NCBI RefSeq assembly: GCF_901827185.1
Contig: NZ_LR594671.1
Span: forward strand, 62,001-126,000
Reading direction: 5' to 3'
DNA from: Variovorax sp. PBL-E5
Lineage (GTDB): Bacteria; Pseudomonadota; Gammaproteobacteria; Burkholderiales; Burkholderiaceae_C
DNA: 64,000 nucleotides
Shown: positions 51,305-60,919 of the stretch, one piece after another
Layout of the letters: each line of letters starts with the position of its first letter
How positions within the stretch are numbered: the first letter of the stretch is position 1
The notes under the pieces: model-generated
Database searches by the model: none
Told to the model about the DNA's origin: nothing
The model's input: only the letters and a program-made list of their open reading frames with translations
Made by a program: the position numbers and the translations under genes

Positions 51305-51664
51305 ATGAACGCAGACCACGATGGTGCCGGCGCGAGCCACAGCACGCTCAAGGGCTACATGACGGGCTTCGTGCTGTCGGTGATCCTGACCGCGATTCCG
51401 TTCTGGCTCGTGATGGGCAAGGTGTTCGACAAGTCGAGCACGACGGCGATCGTGATTCTGGCCTTCGCGGCGGTGCAGATCGTGGTCCACATGATCTACT
51501 TCCTGCACATGAACACCCGATCGGAAGGCGGGTGGTCGCTGCTGGCGCTGATCTTCACGATCGTGCTCGTCGTCATCACGCTGAGCGGCTCCCTATGGGT
51601 GATGTACCACCTCAATCACAACATGATGCCGATGTCGACGCAGGACATGAAGTCCATGCCTTGA
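51305..51664 (+). CDS. cyoD: Cytochrome bo3-type ubiquinol oxidase subunit IV
   Basis: 119 residues, three membrane helices, with LKGYMTGFVLSVILTAIPFW and VVHMIYFLHMN (the conserved HxxxFLHM pattern of CyoD). A C-terminal methionine-rich tail, MMPMSTQDMKSMP, might touch metal but is weak evidence. The TGA overlaps the TTG start of the SURF1 gene. GGAGCAATTGCA precedes the ATG. Confidence 0.93.
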   Translation: MNADHDGAGASHSTLKGYMTGFVLSVILTAIPFWLVMGKVFDKSSTTAIVILAFAAVQIVVHMIYFLHMNTRSEGGWSLLALIFTIVLVVITLSGSLWVMYHLNHNMMPMSTQDMKSMP

Positions 51665-52449
51665 CGCCGCCGTCGCAACGCCATGCCGCACGTTCCACGG
51701 CCGCCCGGATCGGGCTGGCGACGTGCGCCGTGGGGGTCTTCGCGGGCTTCGTCGCGCTCGGCACCTGGCAGGTGGAGCGCAGGGCCTGGAAGCTGGACCT
51801 GATCGCGCGCGTCGAAGTGCGCGTGCACGCACCGGCCGTTGCGGCGCCCGGGACAGCGCAATGGCCGCAGCTGAATGCGGCCCATGACGAATACCGTCAT
51901 GTGCGCGTGAGCGGCATCTTTCTTCACGACCGCGAGACGCTGGTGCAGGCGAGCACCGAGCTCGGCGCCGGCTTCTGGGTGCTGACGCCGCTGCGCATGC
52001 AGGAGGGCGGCGTGGTGCTGGTCAACCGCGGCTTTGTTCCGCCCGAAGCGCGCGAGCCGGCGGCACATGCGGCGGCCGAGGCCGATGCATCGACGCGCGT
52101 GACCGGATTGCTGCGCATGACGGAGCCTGGCGGCGGCTTTCTGCGCCACAACGATCCGGCCGCGAACCGCTGGTATTCGCGCGATGTGCAGGCCATTGCC
52201 GGCGCGCGCGGGCTCGACCATGTCGCGCCCTTCTTCATCGACGCCGACGCGGCGCCACGTGCAGCCGGGGCGCCGCGCACCTGGCCGGCCGGCGGGCTGA
52301 CGGTGATCAGTTTTCCCAACAACCATCTGGTCTATGCGATCACCTGGTATGCCCTCGCGCTGATGACCGCGCTGGCCGCATGGCGCGTCGCACGCGAGGA
52401 GACCGGCCGCCAACATCGCCATGCCGACGAGAATGCGGGACGGCCATGA
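51661..52449 (+). CDS. SURF1-family oxidase assembly protein
   Basis: 262 residues from a TTG start overlapping the cyoD stop (TTGA). N-terminal helix with GVFAGFVALGTWQVERRAWK, the SURF1 signature, and C-terminal helix with FPNNHLVYAITWYALALM. SURF1 inserts heme into heme-copper oxidases. Its presence in a bo3 operon ties it to heme delivery to CyoB. The TTG start is favoured because no ATG or GTG lies in frame nearby and the overlap allows coupling. Confidence 0.88.
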   Translation: MTPPSQRHAARSTAARIGLATCAVGVFAGFVALGTWQVERRAWKLDLIARVEVRVHAPAVAAPGTAQWPQLNAAHDEYRHVRVSGIFLHDRETLVQASTELGAGFWVLTPLRMQEGGVVLVNRGFVPPEAREPAAHAAAEADASTRVTGLLRMTEPGGGFLRHNDPAANRWYSRDVQAIAGARGLDHVAPFFIDADAAPRAAGAPRTWPAGGLTVISFPNNHLVYAITWYALALMTALAAWRVAREETGRQHRHADENAGRP

Positions 52450-53747
52450 ACCAGCCCGCGAGCCTCGACGACGCCACCGGCCTGCAGAACATGCAGCAGC
52501 TGATCCAGCTGCGCTGGATCGCGGTCGTCGGCCAGGTCGTCACGATCGCGATCGTGCACTTCGGCTTCGGCATCCGCCTGCCGCTGGGCGCGATGACGGC
52601 GGTGCTGGCCTGTCTCGTCGCCTTCAATGCCGCGAGCCTGTTGCGCTGGCGCGCGCATCGCGAGGTCACCAACGGCGAGCTGTTCTTCGCGCTGCTGGTG
52701 GACGTGGGCATGCTGACCGCGCAGCTCTATCTGAGCGGCGGCGCGACGAATCCGTTCACCTTTCTCTATCTGCTGCAGGTCATCCTGGGCGCGGTGCTGT
52801 TGGAGGCCTGGTCGACCTGGACCATGGTCGCCGTCACCAGCGCCTGCTTCGCGGGGCTGGCGCTGCTGTCGCGGCCGCTGACCTTGCCGCTCGATCACTA
52901 CCGAGGCCTGGCCAGTCCGTACATCCAGGGCATGCTGATCTGCTTCGCGCTCAACGCGGGGCTGCTGGTGATCTTCATCACGCGCATCGGCCGCAACCTG
53001 CGCGCGCGCGATGCGCGGCTGGCGGCGTTGCGCCAGCGCGCGGCCGAGGAAGAGCACATCGTTCGCATGGGCCTGCTGGCCTCGGGCGCGGCGCACGAGC
53101 TCGGCACGCCGCTGGCCACGCTGGCCGTGATCCTCGGCGACTGGCGCCGCATGCCGGCCTTCTCGTCGAACCCCGAACTGCTGCAGGAAGTGGGCGAGAT
53201 GCAGACCCAGGTGTTGCGCTGCAAGTCCATCGTGAGCGGCATCCTGCTGTCGGCCGGCGAGGCGCGCGGCGAATCCTCGGCGAAGACGACCATCGGCACT
53301 TTTCTCGGCGAGCTGGCCGAGGATTGGCGCGTGCGGCATCCCGGCATCGACTTCGTCTACGAGAACCGCTTCGGCGCGGACTTGCCGATGGTGTCCGACT
53401 CGGCGCTCAAGCAGATGATCGGCAATCTGCTCGACAACGCGGGCGAGGCCTCGCGGCGATCGGTGCGCCTCGAAGCGGCGCGCGAAGCCGATGCGCTGAC
53501 CCTGATGGTGGCTGACGACGGCGCCGGCTTCGCGCCCGGAATGCTGGCGCAGTTCGGCAAGCCCTACCAGTCGAGCAAGGGGCGGCCGGGCGGCGGGCTG
53601 GGGCTGTTCCTGGTCGTCAATGTGGCACGCACGCTGGGCGGCGTGGTCGCCGCGCGCAACCGGCCCGAAGGCGGCGCCGTGGTGCAGCTCACGCTGCCGC
53701 TGGCGGCGATCACGCTCGAAGAGGAGGATGAAGAAGATGGGAGCTGA
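52446..53747 (+). CDS. regB: RegB/PrrB-type redox-sensing histidine kinase
   Basis: 433 residues. Six membrane helices (about 22-180) with the quinone-sensing motif GGATNPF at 98-104, a hallmark of RegB. H-box GAAHELGTPLAT with H217. C259 in VLRCKSIVSG fits the redox-active cysteine of RegB. ATPase boxes: MIGNLLDNAGEAS and GGGLGLFLVVNV. The kinase activates its partner under reducing quinone-pool conditions. It overlaps SURF1 by ATGA, so redox control is co-transcribed with the oxidase it may regulate. Confidence 0.92.
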   Translation: MNQPASLDDATGLQNMQQLIQLRWIAVVGQVVTIAIVHFGFGIRLPLGAMTAVLACLVAFNAASLLRWRAHREVTNGELFFALLVDVGMLTAQLYLSGGATNPFTFLYLLQVILGAVLLEAWSTWTMVAVTSACFAGLALLSRPLTLPLDHYRGLASPYIQGMLICFALNAGLLVIFITRIGRNLRARDARLAALRQRAAEEEHIVRMGLLASGAAHELGTPLATLAVILGDWRRMPAFSSNPELLQEVGEMQTQVLRCKSIVSGILLSAGEARGESSAKTTIGTFLGELAEDWRVRHPGIDFVYENRFGADLPMVSDSALKQMIGNLLDNAGEASRRSVRLEAAREADALTLMVADDGAGFAPGMLAQFGKPYQSSKGRPGGGLGLFLVVNVARTLGGVVAARNRPEGGAVVQLTLPLAAITLEEEDEEDGS

Positions 53748-54273
53748 TCGCCTGCTGTTCATCGTCGAGGACGACGCCGCCTTCGCGCGCACGCTCGGGC
53801 GCTCGTTCGAGCGGCGCGGCTATGCGGTGATGAGCGCTTCCAACCTGGACCAGGTCGAGGAGCTCCTGCGCACGCATTCGCCGGGCTATGCGGTGGTCGA
53901 CCTCAAGCTCAACGGCGAGGCATCGGGGCTGGCCTGCGTCAAGACCTTGCATGCGCACGATCCCGAGATGCTGATCGTGGTGCTGACCGGCTTCGCCAGC
54001 ATCGCGACCGCGGTCGAGGCCATCAAGCTCGGCGCCTGCCACTATCTGGCCAAGCCTTCCAACACCGACGACATCGAGGCGGCCTTCGGACGTGCGGCGG
54101 GAACCACCGAGGTCGAGCTGACCAGCCGCTCCACCTCGATCAAGACGCTGGAGTGGGAGCGCATCCACGAGATGCTGGCCGAGACCGGCTTCAATATTTC
54201 CGAGACCGCGCGCCGGCTCGGGATGCATCGGCGCACACTGGCGCGCAAGCTGGGCAAGCAGCAGGTCAAGTGA
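53737..54273 (+). CDS. regA: RegA/PrrA-type response regulator
   Basis: 178 residues. Receiver domain with phospho-acceptor D55 in YAVVDLKLNGE, then a short linker and a Fis-type HTH (about 145-175, GFNISETARRLGMHRRTLARKL) nearly identical to RegA/ActR. Start overlaps the last residues of regB. Phosphorylated RegA controls respiration and redox balance genes; cyoABCD directly upstream is the natural target. Confidence 0.93.
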   Translation: MGADRLLFIVEDDAAFARTLGRSFERRGYAVMSASNLDQVEELLRTHSPGYAVVDLKLNGEASGLACVKTLHAHDPEMLIVVLTGFASIATAVEAIKLGACHYLAKPSNTDDIEAAFGRAAGTTEVELTSRSTSIKTLEWERIHEMLAETGFNISETARRLGMHRRTLARKLGKQQVK

Positions 54274-54286
54274 ACGGCGTGATCGG

Positions 54287-55165
54287 CTAGGAGGGCTCCG
54301 GCGCGAATTCGATCGTGTAGCCGAGCCGCTCGAACACCTGGAGGATCTCGCGCTCGCCATACCACTGGTCCAGTTGCGACAGCGGAACCTCGCTGCGCAA
54401 GGTGAGCGGCGACAGCCTCGCGAGTCGGCGCACCTTGGCATGGTGGCCGAACAGTTGCAGCGCATTCCAGCCGTGGTGGATGGCCGGGCCGGCATGCTCG
54501 ATGGAGAAGCGGCGCGCGACATCGACGGAGGCAAAACGCAGTCCCGCATCTTCGAGTGCAGGGCGCAGCACGCCGCTCAGCTGCACGTCTTCCAGCAGCG
54601 GCCGATGCTTCCAGTGCATCGTGAGCGGATTGCCCTCGACCGTATCGGGCGGCGGGATCTCGACGCGAATGTGGGGATGATCGATGAGTGCACGCATGAA
54701 GCGGCGGCTTCGCAGGCTGAAGCCGCCGTTCTGAACTGGCGTCACGACGCAACCGGGGCGGCCGTAGTCCTTGCTCCACTCGAAGCGCGTGGACCAGTAG
54801 GACGCTTCGGGCGTGACGACGCGAGCCAGGTGGATCGGTGCCCCGACGTAGTCGCAGTCGAGAAACTCGTCGTTCCAGTTGGCCGCGTTGATCACCCAGC
54901 CATCGTCCTGCACGACCAGCGCGAACTCGGTCGGCACCACGCGCCAGAGCGCGAACATCATGAACCAGCTGTACTCGTGGTAGTTCATGGGCGCCACGGC
55001 GACGTGGCGAATGCCGGCGGCCAGGCCGTCGGGCGCCTGCGGGCAGCACAGCACGGCGCGGCTGCCGGGCATTTGCGCGAGGCTGTGCTGCAGTGCGCGC
55101 GCCGCGCCGCGAGCGTCGGGCAGGCCGGTGACCGAGATCAGTGTGATGCGCTCGAACGCGTGCAT
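54287..55165 (-). CDS. DUF5672-family protein (glycosyltransferase-like)
   Basis: 292 residues from MHAFERITLISVTGL at 55165 (an ATG at 55225 gives 20 more basic residues). FALVVQDDGWVINAANWND (DDG as a DxD-like motif), YVGAPI and NGGFSLRSRRFM are DUF5672 marks and fit a GT-A-like transferase acting on a sugar nucleotide. No sugar or polysaccharide genes are next to it. It converges with regA across 13 bases. Confidence 0.78.
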   Translation of the reverse strand: MHAFERITLISVTGLPDARGAARALQHSLAQMPGSRAVLCCPQAPDGLAAGIRHVAVAPMNYHEYSWFMMFALWRVVPTEFALVVQDDGWVINAANWNDEFLDCDYVGAPIHLARVVTPEASYWSTRFEWSKDYGRPGCVVTPVQNGGFSLRSRRFMRALIDHPHIRVEIPPPDTVEGNPLTMHWKHRPLLEDVQLSGVLRPALEDAGLRFASVDVARRFSIEHAGPAIHHGWNALQLFGHHAKVRRLARLSPLTLRSEVPLSQLDQWYGEREILQVFERLGYTIEFAPEPS

Positions 55166-55429
55166 GTTTCGCTCAGCCGGGAAAGCGCGCGCAACGCGTG
55201 CCAGACGCCGCGATGGAAGGCGCACGTGTGCGCCTTGGCATTACGGTCTTCCCACAGGCGCGGCGTCATACCGCGCGATGCTACTGCCGTGCAGTGGAGA
55301 TTTGCTGTCGCTGACTGCGCCAGCAGGTCCTGGAATCTCGCTTTTTGTCGCAATCGTCACGATGGATCGGCATTGATTTTTACATTCAATGCGTCGCCAA
55401 CACGCGAAGAGCAAACAGGGAGTTCCGCC

Positions 55430-58400
55430 ATGAACAAGATCCACCGCAGTCTCTGGAACGCCGCGCTCGGTGCCTGGGTTGCCGCCCCCGAAAACACGCC
55501 CGGGCGAGGCAAGCGAACGTGCAGCGCTTCGAGCACGGCGTGGACGTGCGTCTTGATGGCCGCGCTGTCGTGCCTTGGTCTGCCCATCGCCCACGCCGCC
55601 GGCGGCAATGGCGGAGGCTTTCGAAGTGGCGCAGGCGGCACTGACGGACAGGACGGAGGCGATGGCGTCGGACAAAGCTTCGGCGCCGGAGGCGGGGGCG
55701 GGGGCGGAGGCGGTTCCGGGGCAACTGTCGGGGGAACGGGCGGCTCGGGTGCCGGTGGCCGTGCCGGCGGAGCGGCAGGCCAGAACGGAGCCAGCAGTGA
55801 CGGGACCGAAGGAGACGGCGGTGGCGGTGGCGGTGGCGGCAATGGTGGGGCCAATGGTCAGACGAGCGCAGGACCGCTCGAAGTCTCTGCATCGTCGATG
55901 GGTGGCAATGGTCAAGCCGGCGGCAATGGTGGTGCGAGCGGCTTCAACGGCGGAGCCGGCGGCGGCGGCGGCGGTGGTGGCGGCATCGGCCTGCTGGGGA
56001 CGGCGGCGGCGCAGTTCGTCAATCGATCCACCATCAGCGGGGGCACCGGGGGCGATGGTGGCCGCGGGGGCGTGGGCATGGGCGATGGAAACGGCGAAGG
56101 TATAGGCGGCAATGGCGGGAGCGGCGGTGATGGCGGCACGGGCGTCGGCATCACGGCGTCGGGCGCGACCTTGACGAACGCCAGCAACAGCAGCATCACG
56201 GGAGGCCAGGGCGGAAAAGGCGGTGTGGGCGGAACCGGAGACGGCCCTGGCGATGGCGGCAGGGCCGGCGCGGGCGGCCATGGAGGAGCGGGCGTTTCCG
56301 GGGCTGGCCTGACGGTGGTCAACGGCGGAACGATCGAGGGCGGCCTGGCGGCCGATGGCGTCACGCGCGCCAATGCCATCGCATTCACCGGCGGCAGCAA
56401 CGTGCTGACTCTGCAGTCCGGCTGGGCATTGATCGGGAACATCGGCGTCAGTGGGAGCCTGACCTTCAATCAGGCCATCGCGGTCGATCTGGCGAATGTG
56501 ATCACCGGCACGGGTTCGGTTGTTCAGCAAGGCCCCGGAGCACTCACGCTCGATGGCGTCAACACCTACAGCGGCGGGACCGCCATCCGTGCCGGCACGC
56601 TGGTTGTTTCTTCCGACGCCAATCTCGGCGCAACCTCGGGTGGCCTGACCCTCGATGGCGGCACGCTCCAGACCACCGCGAGCTTTACGACCGCGCGTGC
56701 CGTCACCCTTGGGAATGGCGGGGGTACCTTCCAGACCGACGCCGACCTCGCGTCCACCGGCGTCATCTCAGGGCCGGGTGCCCTCGCCAAGACCGGCATC
56801 GGCACGCTCACTTTGTCCGGCGCGAGCAGCTACACCGGCCCGACGAACGTCAACGCGGGCACGCTGCAGGCCGGCGCGGCGAACACGTTCGCGTCGGGCA
56901 GCCGGTTCACCGTGGCAGCGGGTGCCGCGCTCGACCTCCACAACTTCAGCCAGACACTCGGCTCGCTCGCTGGTGCCGGCAGCGTGAATCTTGGCACGGC
57001 CACGCTGACGGTCGGCGACAACACGAGCACGACTTACACGGGCGCGATCTCGGGCGCCGGTGGGTCGTTGATCAAGGTCGGCACGGGCATGTTCACGCTG
57101 TTGGGTGCCAATGGCTATACGGGCGGCACCATCATCATCGACGGCACGCTCGCCGGCAGCGCCGCGAGCTTTGCTACCGGTCCGATCACCGACAACGCCG
57201 TTCTCGTCATCGATCAACCCAGCGATGCCACCTTCTCCAATCCGATCTCGGGCAACGGCACCCTCACCAAAACCGGTGCCGGCACGCTGACCCTCGGGGG
57301 CCCCAACACCTACAGGGGCGGCACGAGCTTCAATGGCGGCGTGGTCTCCGTATCCAGCAACGTGAACCTGGGCGATCCCACAGGCGGCCTCAGCTTCAAC
57401 GGCGGCACGCTGCAGACCACGAGCAACCTCACGATGAACCGGGCCACGATCCTCAACGGATCGGGCACGTTCGACACGGACCCGGGCATGACCCTGACGC
57501 AGCAAGGCGCGATCAGCGGCAACGGCATTCTCGTCAAGACCGGTGGCGGCACTCTGACACTCGCGAGCCCCAGCGGCAACAGCTACACAGGCGGCACCGC
57601 CCTGCACACAGGCCAACTTGCGTTGGGCAACAGCACCGCCCTGGGCACCGGCTCCCTGGCCATGGACCCCGGCACGACGCTCGCTTTCGCTGCCGACAAT
57701 CTCACGCTCACCAACCCCATCGCCTTCACCGGCGCGGGCGACCCCACCATCGACACCGGCGCCTTCACCGCCACGCTCGCCGGCGGCATCACCGGCACGG
57801 GCGACCTCGGCAAGATCGGCAGCGGCACCTTGGTCCTCGGCGGCACCAACACCTACACGGGTGCCACCATCGTCTCTGAAGGCACCTTGCGCGCAGGTGC
57901 CGTCAATTCCCTCAGCGCCGCCTCCGCACACACCATCGCCGCCGGCGCCACGCTCGACCTGGCCGGCTTCGACCAGACCCTCGCAAGTCTGACCAATGCC
58001 GGCACCGTCTCCCTGGCCGGCACAGCGCCCGGCACCACGCTCACCGTCACCGGTGCCTACGTCGGCAACAGCGGCATCCTGCGCCTGGCCACCACCCTGG
58101 GCGACAGCGCCAGTGCCAGCGACCGCCTCGTGCTCAACGGCCCCGGCGCCAGCGCCAGCGGCCACACCACCGTGCAAGTCGTCAACACCATGGGCCTGGG
58201 CGCGCTCACCAGTGGCAATGGCATCGAACTCATCGGCGCCCTCAACGGCGCCACCACCACCGCACAAGGCACCAAGGACGCCTTCGCGCTGCAGGGCGGC
58301 CATGTGGATGCGGGCGCCTACGCCTACACCCTGCAGCCCGGCGACGCCGCGGGCGCGGGAGAGAACTGGTACCTGCGCTCCACCAGCACACTGCCGCCGC

Positions 58401-59515
58401 CGGCACCGGCACCGGCACCGGCACCGGCACCGGCACCACCCGCACCACCGGCACCACCGGCACCACCGGCGCCACAGGCGCCGCCACCTCCACCTCCACC
58501 TCCACCCCTGCAAGTGCCGAGCTACCGCGCCGAAGTCCCGCTCTTCGCTGCGCTGCCCGAGCAACTGCGCCAGGGCGACCTCGCGATGCTCGGCAATCTG
58601 CATCAGCGCATCGGCGACGACGACGTGCAAGCCGCAGCCACGGCCGGCCTGCAGGGAAGCGCCCCCGACACCCCTTCGTCCACCGGCAACCGCCGCGCCT
58701 GGGCACGCGTCCTCGATACCCGCCGGGACATCCGCCAGGACGGCACCGTTAGTCCTCACAGCGGCGGACGCCTGACGGGCGTACAGGCTGGTACCGACCT
58801 GCTGGCCGACACCCCTTGGCACGCAGGCCTGTACGTCGGTCAGCTCGACGGCAGCATGAGCGTCCACGGCTTCGCGCTCGGCCAGCCCAGCCTCGCCGTC
58901 GGCAGCAACAGCCTGCACAGCCAGTACCTCGGTGGCTACGTCACCTGGACGAATGACAGCGGCTTCTACGCCGATGCCGTGCTGCAGGCCGGGCGCCATC
59001 ACTACGACATGCAGGCCCTGGACAGGCTGCCTCTCCACGGCAAGGCCACCAGCCTGAGCGCCTCGTTCGAAGTGGGCCAGGCCTTCGTGCTGGGTGAGGG
59101 CTGGCAGATCGAGTCGCAGCTGCAACTCGTGCATCAGCACCTTGCGCTGGACGACGCCAACATCGCCTCGGCGCTGGTGCGCCAGGAGGCTGGCAGCGGT
59201 TGGCTCGTGCGCGGCGGCGTGCGCGTGAAGGGCGACATCGCCACCGCGGCGGGCAGGCTGCAGCCCTATGCGCGGCTGAACCTGTACCGGGCCTCGGGCG
59301 GCAGCGATGTCGCAAGCTTCGTCACGCCGGCAGCGACGACGTTCATCGCCAGCCGCACGGGCAGCACCGCCGCCGAGTTGGCTGGGGGCTTCACGCTCGC
59401 GCTCAACGACAGCACCAGCCTCTACGGCGAGCTCGGCAGGCTGTGGGCCTCGGGCGGGCAGGCGCGCGTGAGCAGTTCGATCGGCGCTTCGCTCGGGCTC
59501 AGGGTGCGCTGGTAA
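55430..59515 (+). CDS. Large ESPR-type autotransporter with glycine-rich and beta-strand-repeat passenger
   Basis: 1361 residues. Extended signal peptide region MNKIHRSLWNAALGAWVAAP (1-20), hydrophobic core, cleavage near AHA-AG (56). Very glycine-rich stretch (about 57-290). Then repeated autotransporter beta-strand units, e.g. GPGALTLDGVNTYSGGTAI and GTGTLTLSG-like runs (about 360-960), a right-handed beta helix. A Pro/Ala linker (about 990-1026) leads to the outer-membrane beta-domain (about 1075-1361), ending LGLRVRW. Frames that start upstream at 54374 lie antisense to the DUF5672 gene. A surface adhesin is likely. Confidence 0.88.
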   Translation: MNKIHRSLWNAALGAWVAAPENTPGRGKRTCSASSTAWTCVLMAALSCLGLPIAHAAGGNGGGFRSGAGGTDGQDGGDGVGQSFGAGGGGGGGGGSGATVGGTGGSGAGGRAGGAAGQNGASSDGTEGDGGGGGGGGNGGANGQTSAGPLEVSASSMGGNGQAGGNGGASGFNGGAGGGGGGGGGIGLLGTAAAQFVNRSTISGGTGGDGGRGGVGMGDGNGEGIGGNGGSGGDGGTGVGITASGATLTNASNSSITGGQGGKGGVGGTGDGPGDGGRAGAGGHGGAGVSGAGLTVVNGGTIEGGLAADGVTRANAIAFTGGSNVLTLQSGWALIGNIGVSGSLTFNQAIAVDLANVITGTGSVVQQGPGALTLDGVNTYSGGTAIRAGTLVVSSDANLGATSGGLTLDGGTLQTTASFTTARAVTLGNGGGTFQTDADLASTGVISGPGALAKTGIGTLTLSGASSYTGPTNVNAGTLQAGAANTFASGSRFTVAAGAALDLHNFSQTLGSLAGAGSVNLGTATLTVGDNTSTTYTGAISGAGGSLIKVGTGMFTLLGANGYTGGTIIIDGTLAGSAASFATGPITDNAVLVIDQPSDATFSNPISGNGTLTKTGAGTLTLGGPNTYRGGTSFNGGVVSVSSNVNLGDPTGGLSFNGGTLQTTSNLTMNRATILNGSGTFDTDPGMTLTQQGAISGNGILVKTGGGTLTLASPSGNSYTGGTALHTGQLALGNSTALGTGSLAMDPGTTLAFAADNLTLTNPIAFTGAGDPTIDTGAFTATLAGGITGTGDLGKIGSGTLVLGGTNTYTGATIVSEGTLRAGAVNSLSAASAHTIAAGATLDLAGFDQTLASLTNAGTVSLAGTAPGTTLTVTGAYVGNSGILRLATTLGDSASASDRLVLNGPGASASGHTTVQVVNTMGLGALTSGNGIELIGALNGATTTAQGTKDAFALQGGHVDAGAYAYTLQPGDAAGAGENWYLRSTSTLPPPAPAPAPAPAPAPPAPPAPPAPPAPQAPPPPPPPPPLQVPSYRAEVPLFAALPEQLRQGDLAMLGNLHQRIGDDDVQAAATAGLQGSAPDTPSSTGNRRAWARVLDTRRDIRQDGTVSPHSGGRLTGVQAGTDLLADTPWHAGLYVGQLDGSMSVHGFALGQPSLAVGSNSLHSQYLGGYVTWTNDSGFYADAVLQAGRHHYDMQALDRLPLHGKATSLSASFEVGQAFVLGEGWQIESQLQLVHQHLALDDANIASALVRQEAGSGWLVRGGVRVKGDIATAAGRLQPYARLNLYRASGGSDVASFVTPAATTFIASRTGSTAAELAGGFTLALNDSTSLYGELGRLWASGGQARVSSSIGASLGLRVRW
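58396..58507. repeat. Simple-sequence repeats encoding the autotransporter Pro/Ala linker
   Basis: About six copies of ccggca (58400-58435), followed by caccaccgg-type nonamers and cctcca-type hexamers. All units are multiples of three, so slippage would change linker length and not the frame. Confidence 0.8.
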
Positions 59516-59536
59516 GACGCGCCGCGGCCTGGCGAA

Positions 59537-60739
59537 TCACCAGTTCGCCTCGCGCTCCGGCGTCGCCGTGATGTGATGGATCGACAGGTCCGCGCCGTCG
59601 TACTCCTCTTCCTGCGTCAGGCGCAGGCCCATCGTCGCCTTGAGCGTGCCATAGACCGCGGCGCCGGCCACCAGGGCCCAGGCCACGCCGAGCGCGACGC
59701 CGATACATTGCGCCAGCAGGCTCACGCCGCCGATCCCGCCCAGCGCCTTGCTGCCGAAGATGCCCGCCGCGATGCCGCCCCAGGTGCCGCACAGGCCATG
59801 CAGCGGCCAGACGCCGAGCACGTCGTCGACCTTCCACTTGTTCTGCACCAGCGTGAACATGAGAACGAAGATCGCGCCCGCCACGCCGCCCACCACCAGC
59901 GCGCCGAGCGGATGCATCAGGTCGGAACCGGCGCACACGGCCACCAGCCCGGCCAGCGGCCCGTTGTAGACGAAGCCCGGATCGTTCCTGCCGAGCGCCA
60001 GCGCCACCAGCGTGCCGCCCACCATCGCCATCAGCGAGTTCACCGCGACCAGACCGGAGATCTTGTCGATGGTCTGTGCGCTCATCACGTTGAAGCCGAA
60101 CCAGCCGACACACAACACCCATGCACCGAGTGCGAGAAAGGGAATGTTCGATGGTGGATGCGCGCTCAGCGAGCCGTCGCCGCGGTAGCGGTTGCGGCGC
60201 GCGCCCAGGAGCAGCACGGCCGGCAGCGCCAGCCAGCCGCCGACCGCATGCACGACCACCGAGCCTGCGAAGTCGTGGAACGGACTGCCGGTGAGCGACG
60301 CGATCCAGCCCTGGATGCCGAAGGCCCCGTTCCATGCGATGCCTTCGTACAGCGGGTAGACGAAGCCGACGATCACCGCGGTGGCGATGAGCTGCGGCCA
60401 GAACTTGGCGCGCTCGGCAATGCCGCCCGAAATGATGGCCGGGATGGCGGCCGCGAAGGTGAGAAGGAAGAAGAATTTCACCAGCCCGTAGCCGCTCTGG
60501 AGCGCGAGCCGATCGGCGCCGACGAAGAAGTGCGTGCCGTAGGCGATGCCGTAGCCGACGAGGAAATACACGATGGTCGAAACCGAGAAGTCGACCAGGA
60601 TCTTGACCAGCGCATTGACCTGGTTCTTCTTGCGCACGGTGCCCAGTTCGAGGAAGGCGAAGCCCGCGTGCATGGCCAACACCATGATGGCGCCGAGAAG
60701 AATGAACAGCGCGTTTGCGCCCTGATTGAGTGCGTCCAT
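59537..60739 (-). CDS. amtB: Ammonium transporter, AmtB family
   Basis: 400 residues, 11 membrane segments. Begins MDALNQGANALFILLGAIM without an obvious extra signal peptide. The pore twin histidines fit FAGSVVVHAVGG and WPLHGLCGTWGG, and the N-terminal block FAFLELGTVRKKNQVNAL is typical. A C-terminal tail with EEEYDGADLS resembles the GlnK-contact region. No glnK gene adjoins. It imports ammonium or ammonia. Converges with the autotransporter. Confidence 0.93.
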   Translation of the reverse strand: MDALNQGANALFILLGAIMVLAMHAGFAFLELGTVRKKNQVNALVKILVDFSVSTIVYFLVGYGIAYGTHFFVGADRLALQSGYGLVKFFFLLTFAAAIPAIISGGIAERAKFWPQLIATAVIVGFVYPLYEGIAWNGAFGIQGWIASLTGSPFHDFAGSVVVHAVGGWLALPAVLLLGARRNRYRGDGSLSAHPPSNIPFLALGAWVLCVGWFGFNVMSAQTIDKISGLVAVNSLMAMVGGTLVALALGRNDPGFVYNGPLAGLVAVCAGSDLMHPLGALVVGGVAGAIFVLMFTLVQNKWKVDDVLGVWPLHGLCGTWGGIAAGIFGSKALGGIGGVSLLAQCIGVALGVAWALVAGAAVYGTLKATMGLRLTQEEEYDGADLSIHHITATPEREANW

Positions 60740-60894
60740 GGGGAGTTTTTGTCTTGAGTTGGTGCGCTTCGTCCGCCTTGCACGGACGCGTACCAATCGC
60801 AAGCAAAAATGGTGCCCGTGGAGCGCGATCCTGGTGCCGATTGCCTGGGACCATGGCGTCGCGCACCGAAAAAGCACGCGCCGTCGGGGCGAGA

Positions 60895-60912
60895 GGCGAT
60901 CCTCCGATCGCC
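60895..60912 (-). terminator. Hairpin after the MHS transporter gene
   Basis: GGCGATC-ctcc-GATCGCC, a perfect 7-bp stem 7-25 bases past the stop codon of the leftward MHS gene; GGGGCGA/TCGCCCC (60886-60892, 60908-60914) is an alternative pairing. A TTTTT run on that strand lies about 20 bases on (60870-60875), too far for a canonical terminator. Confidence 0.4.
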
Positions 60913-60919
60913 CCGCTGC

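Noticed and set aside
54374..55429. N-terminal extension of the autotransporter frame
   Set aside because: It runs antisense through the DUF5672 gene; a standard ESPR and signal peptide begin at 55430.
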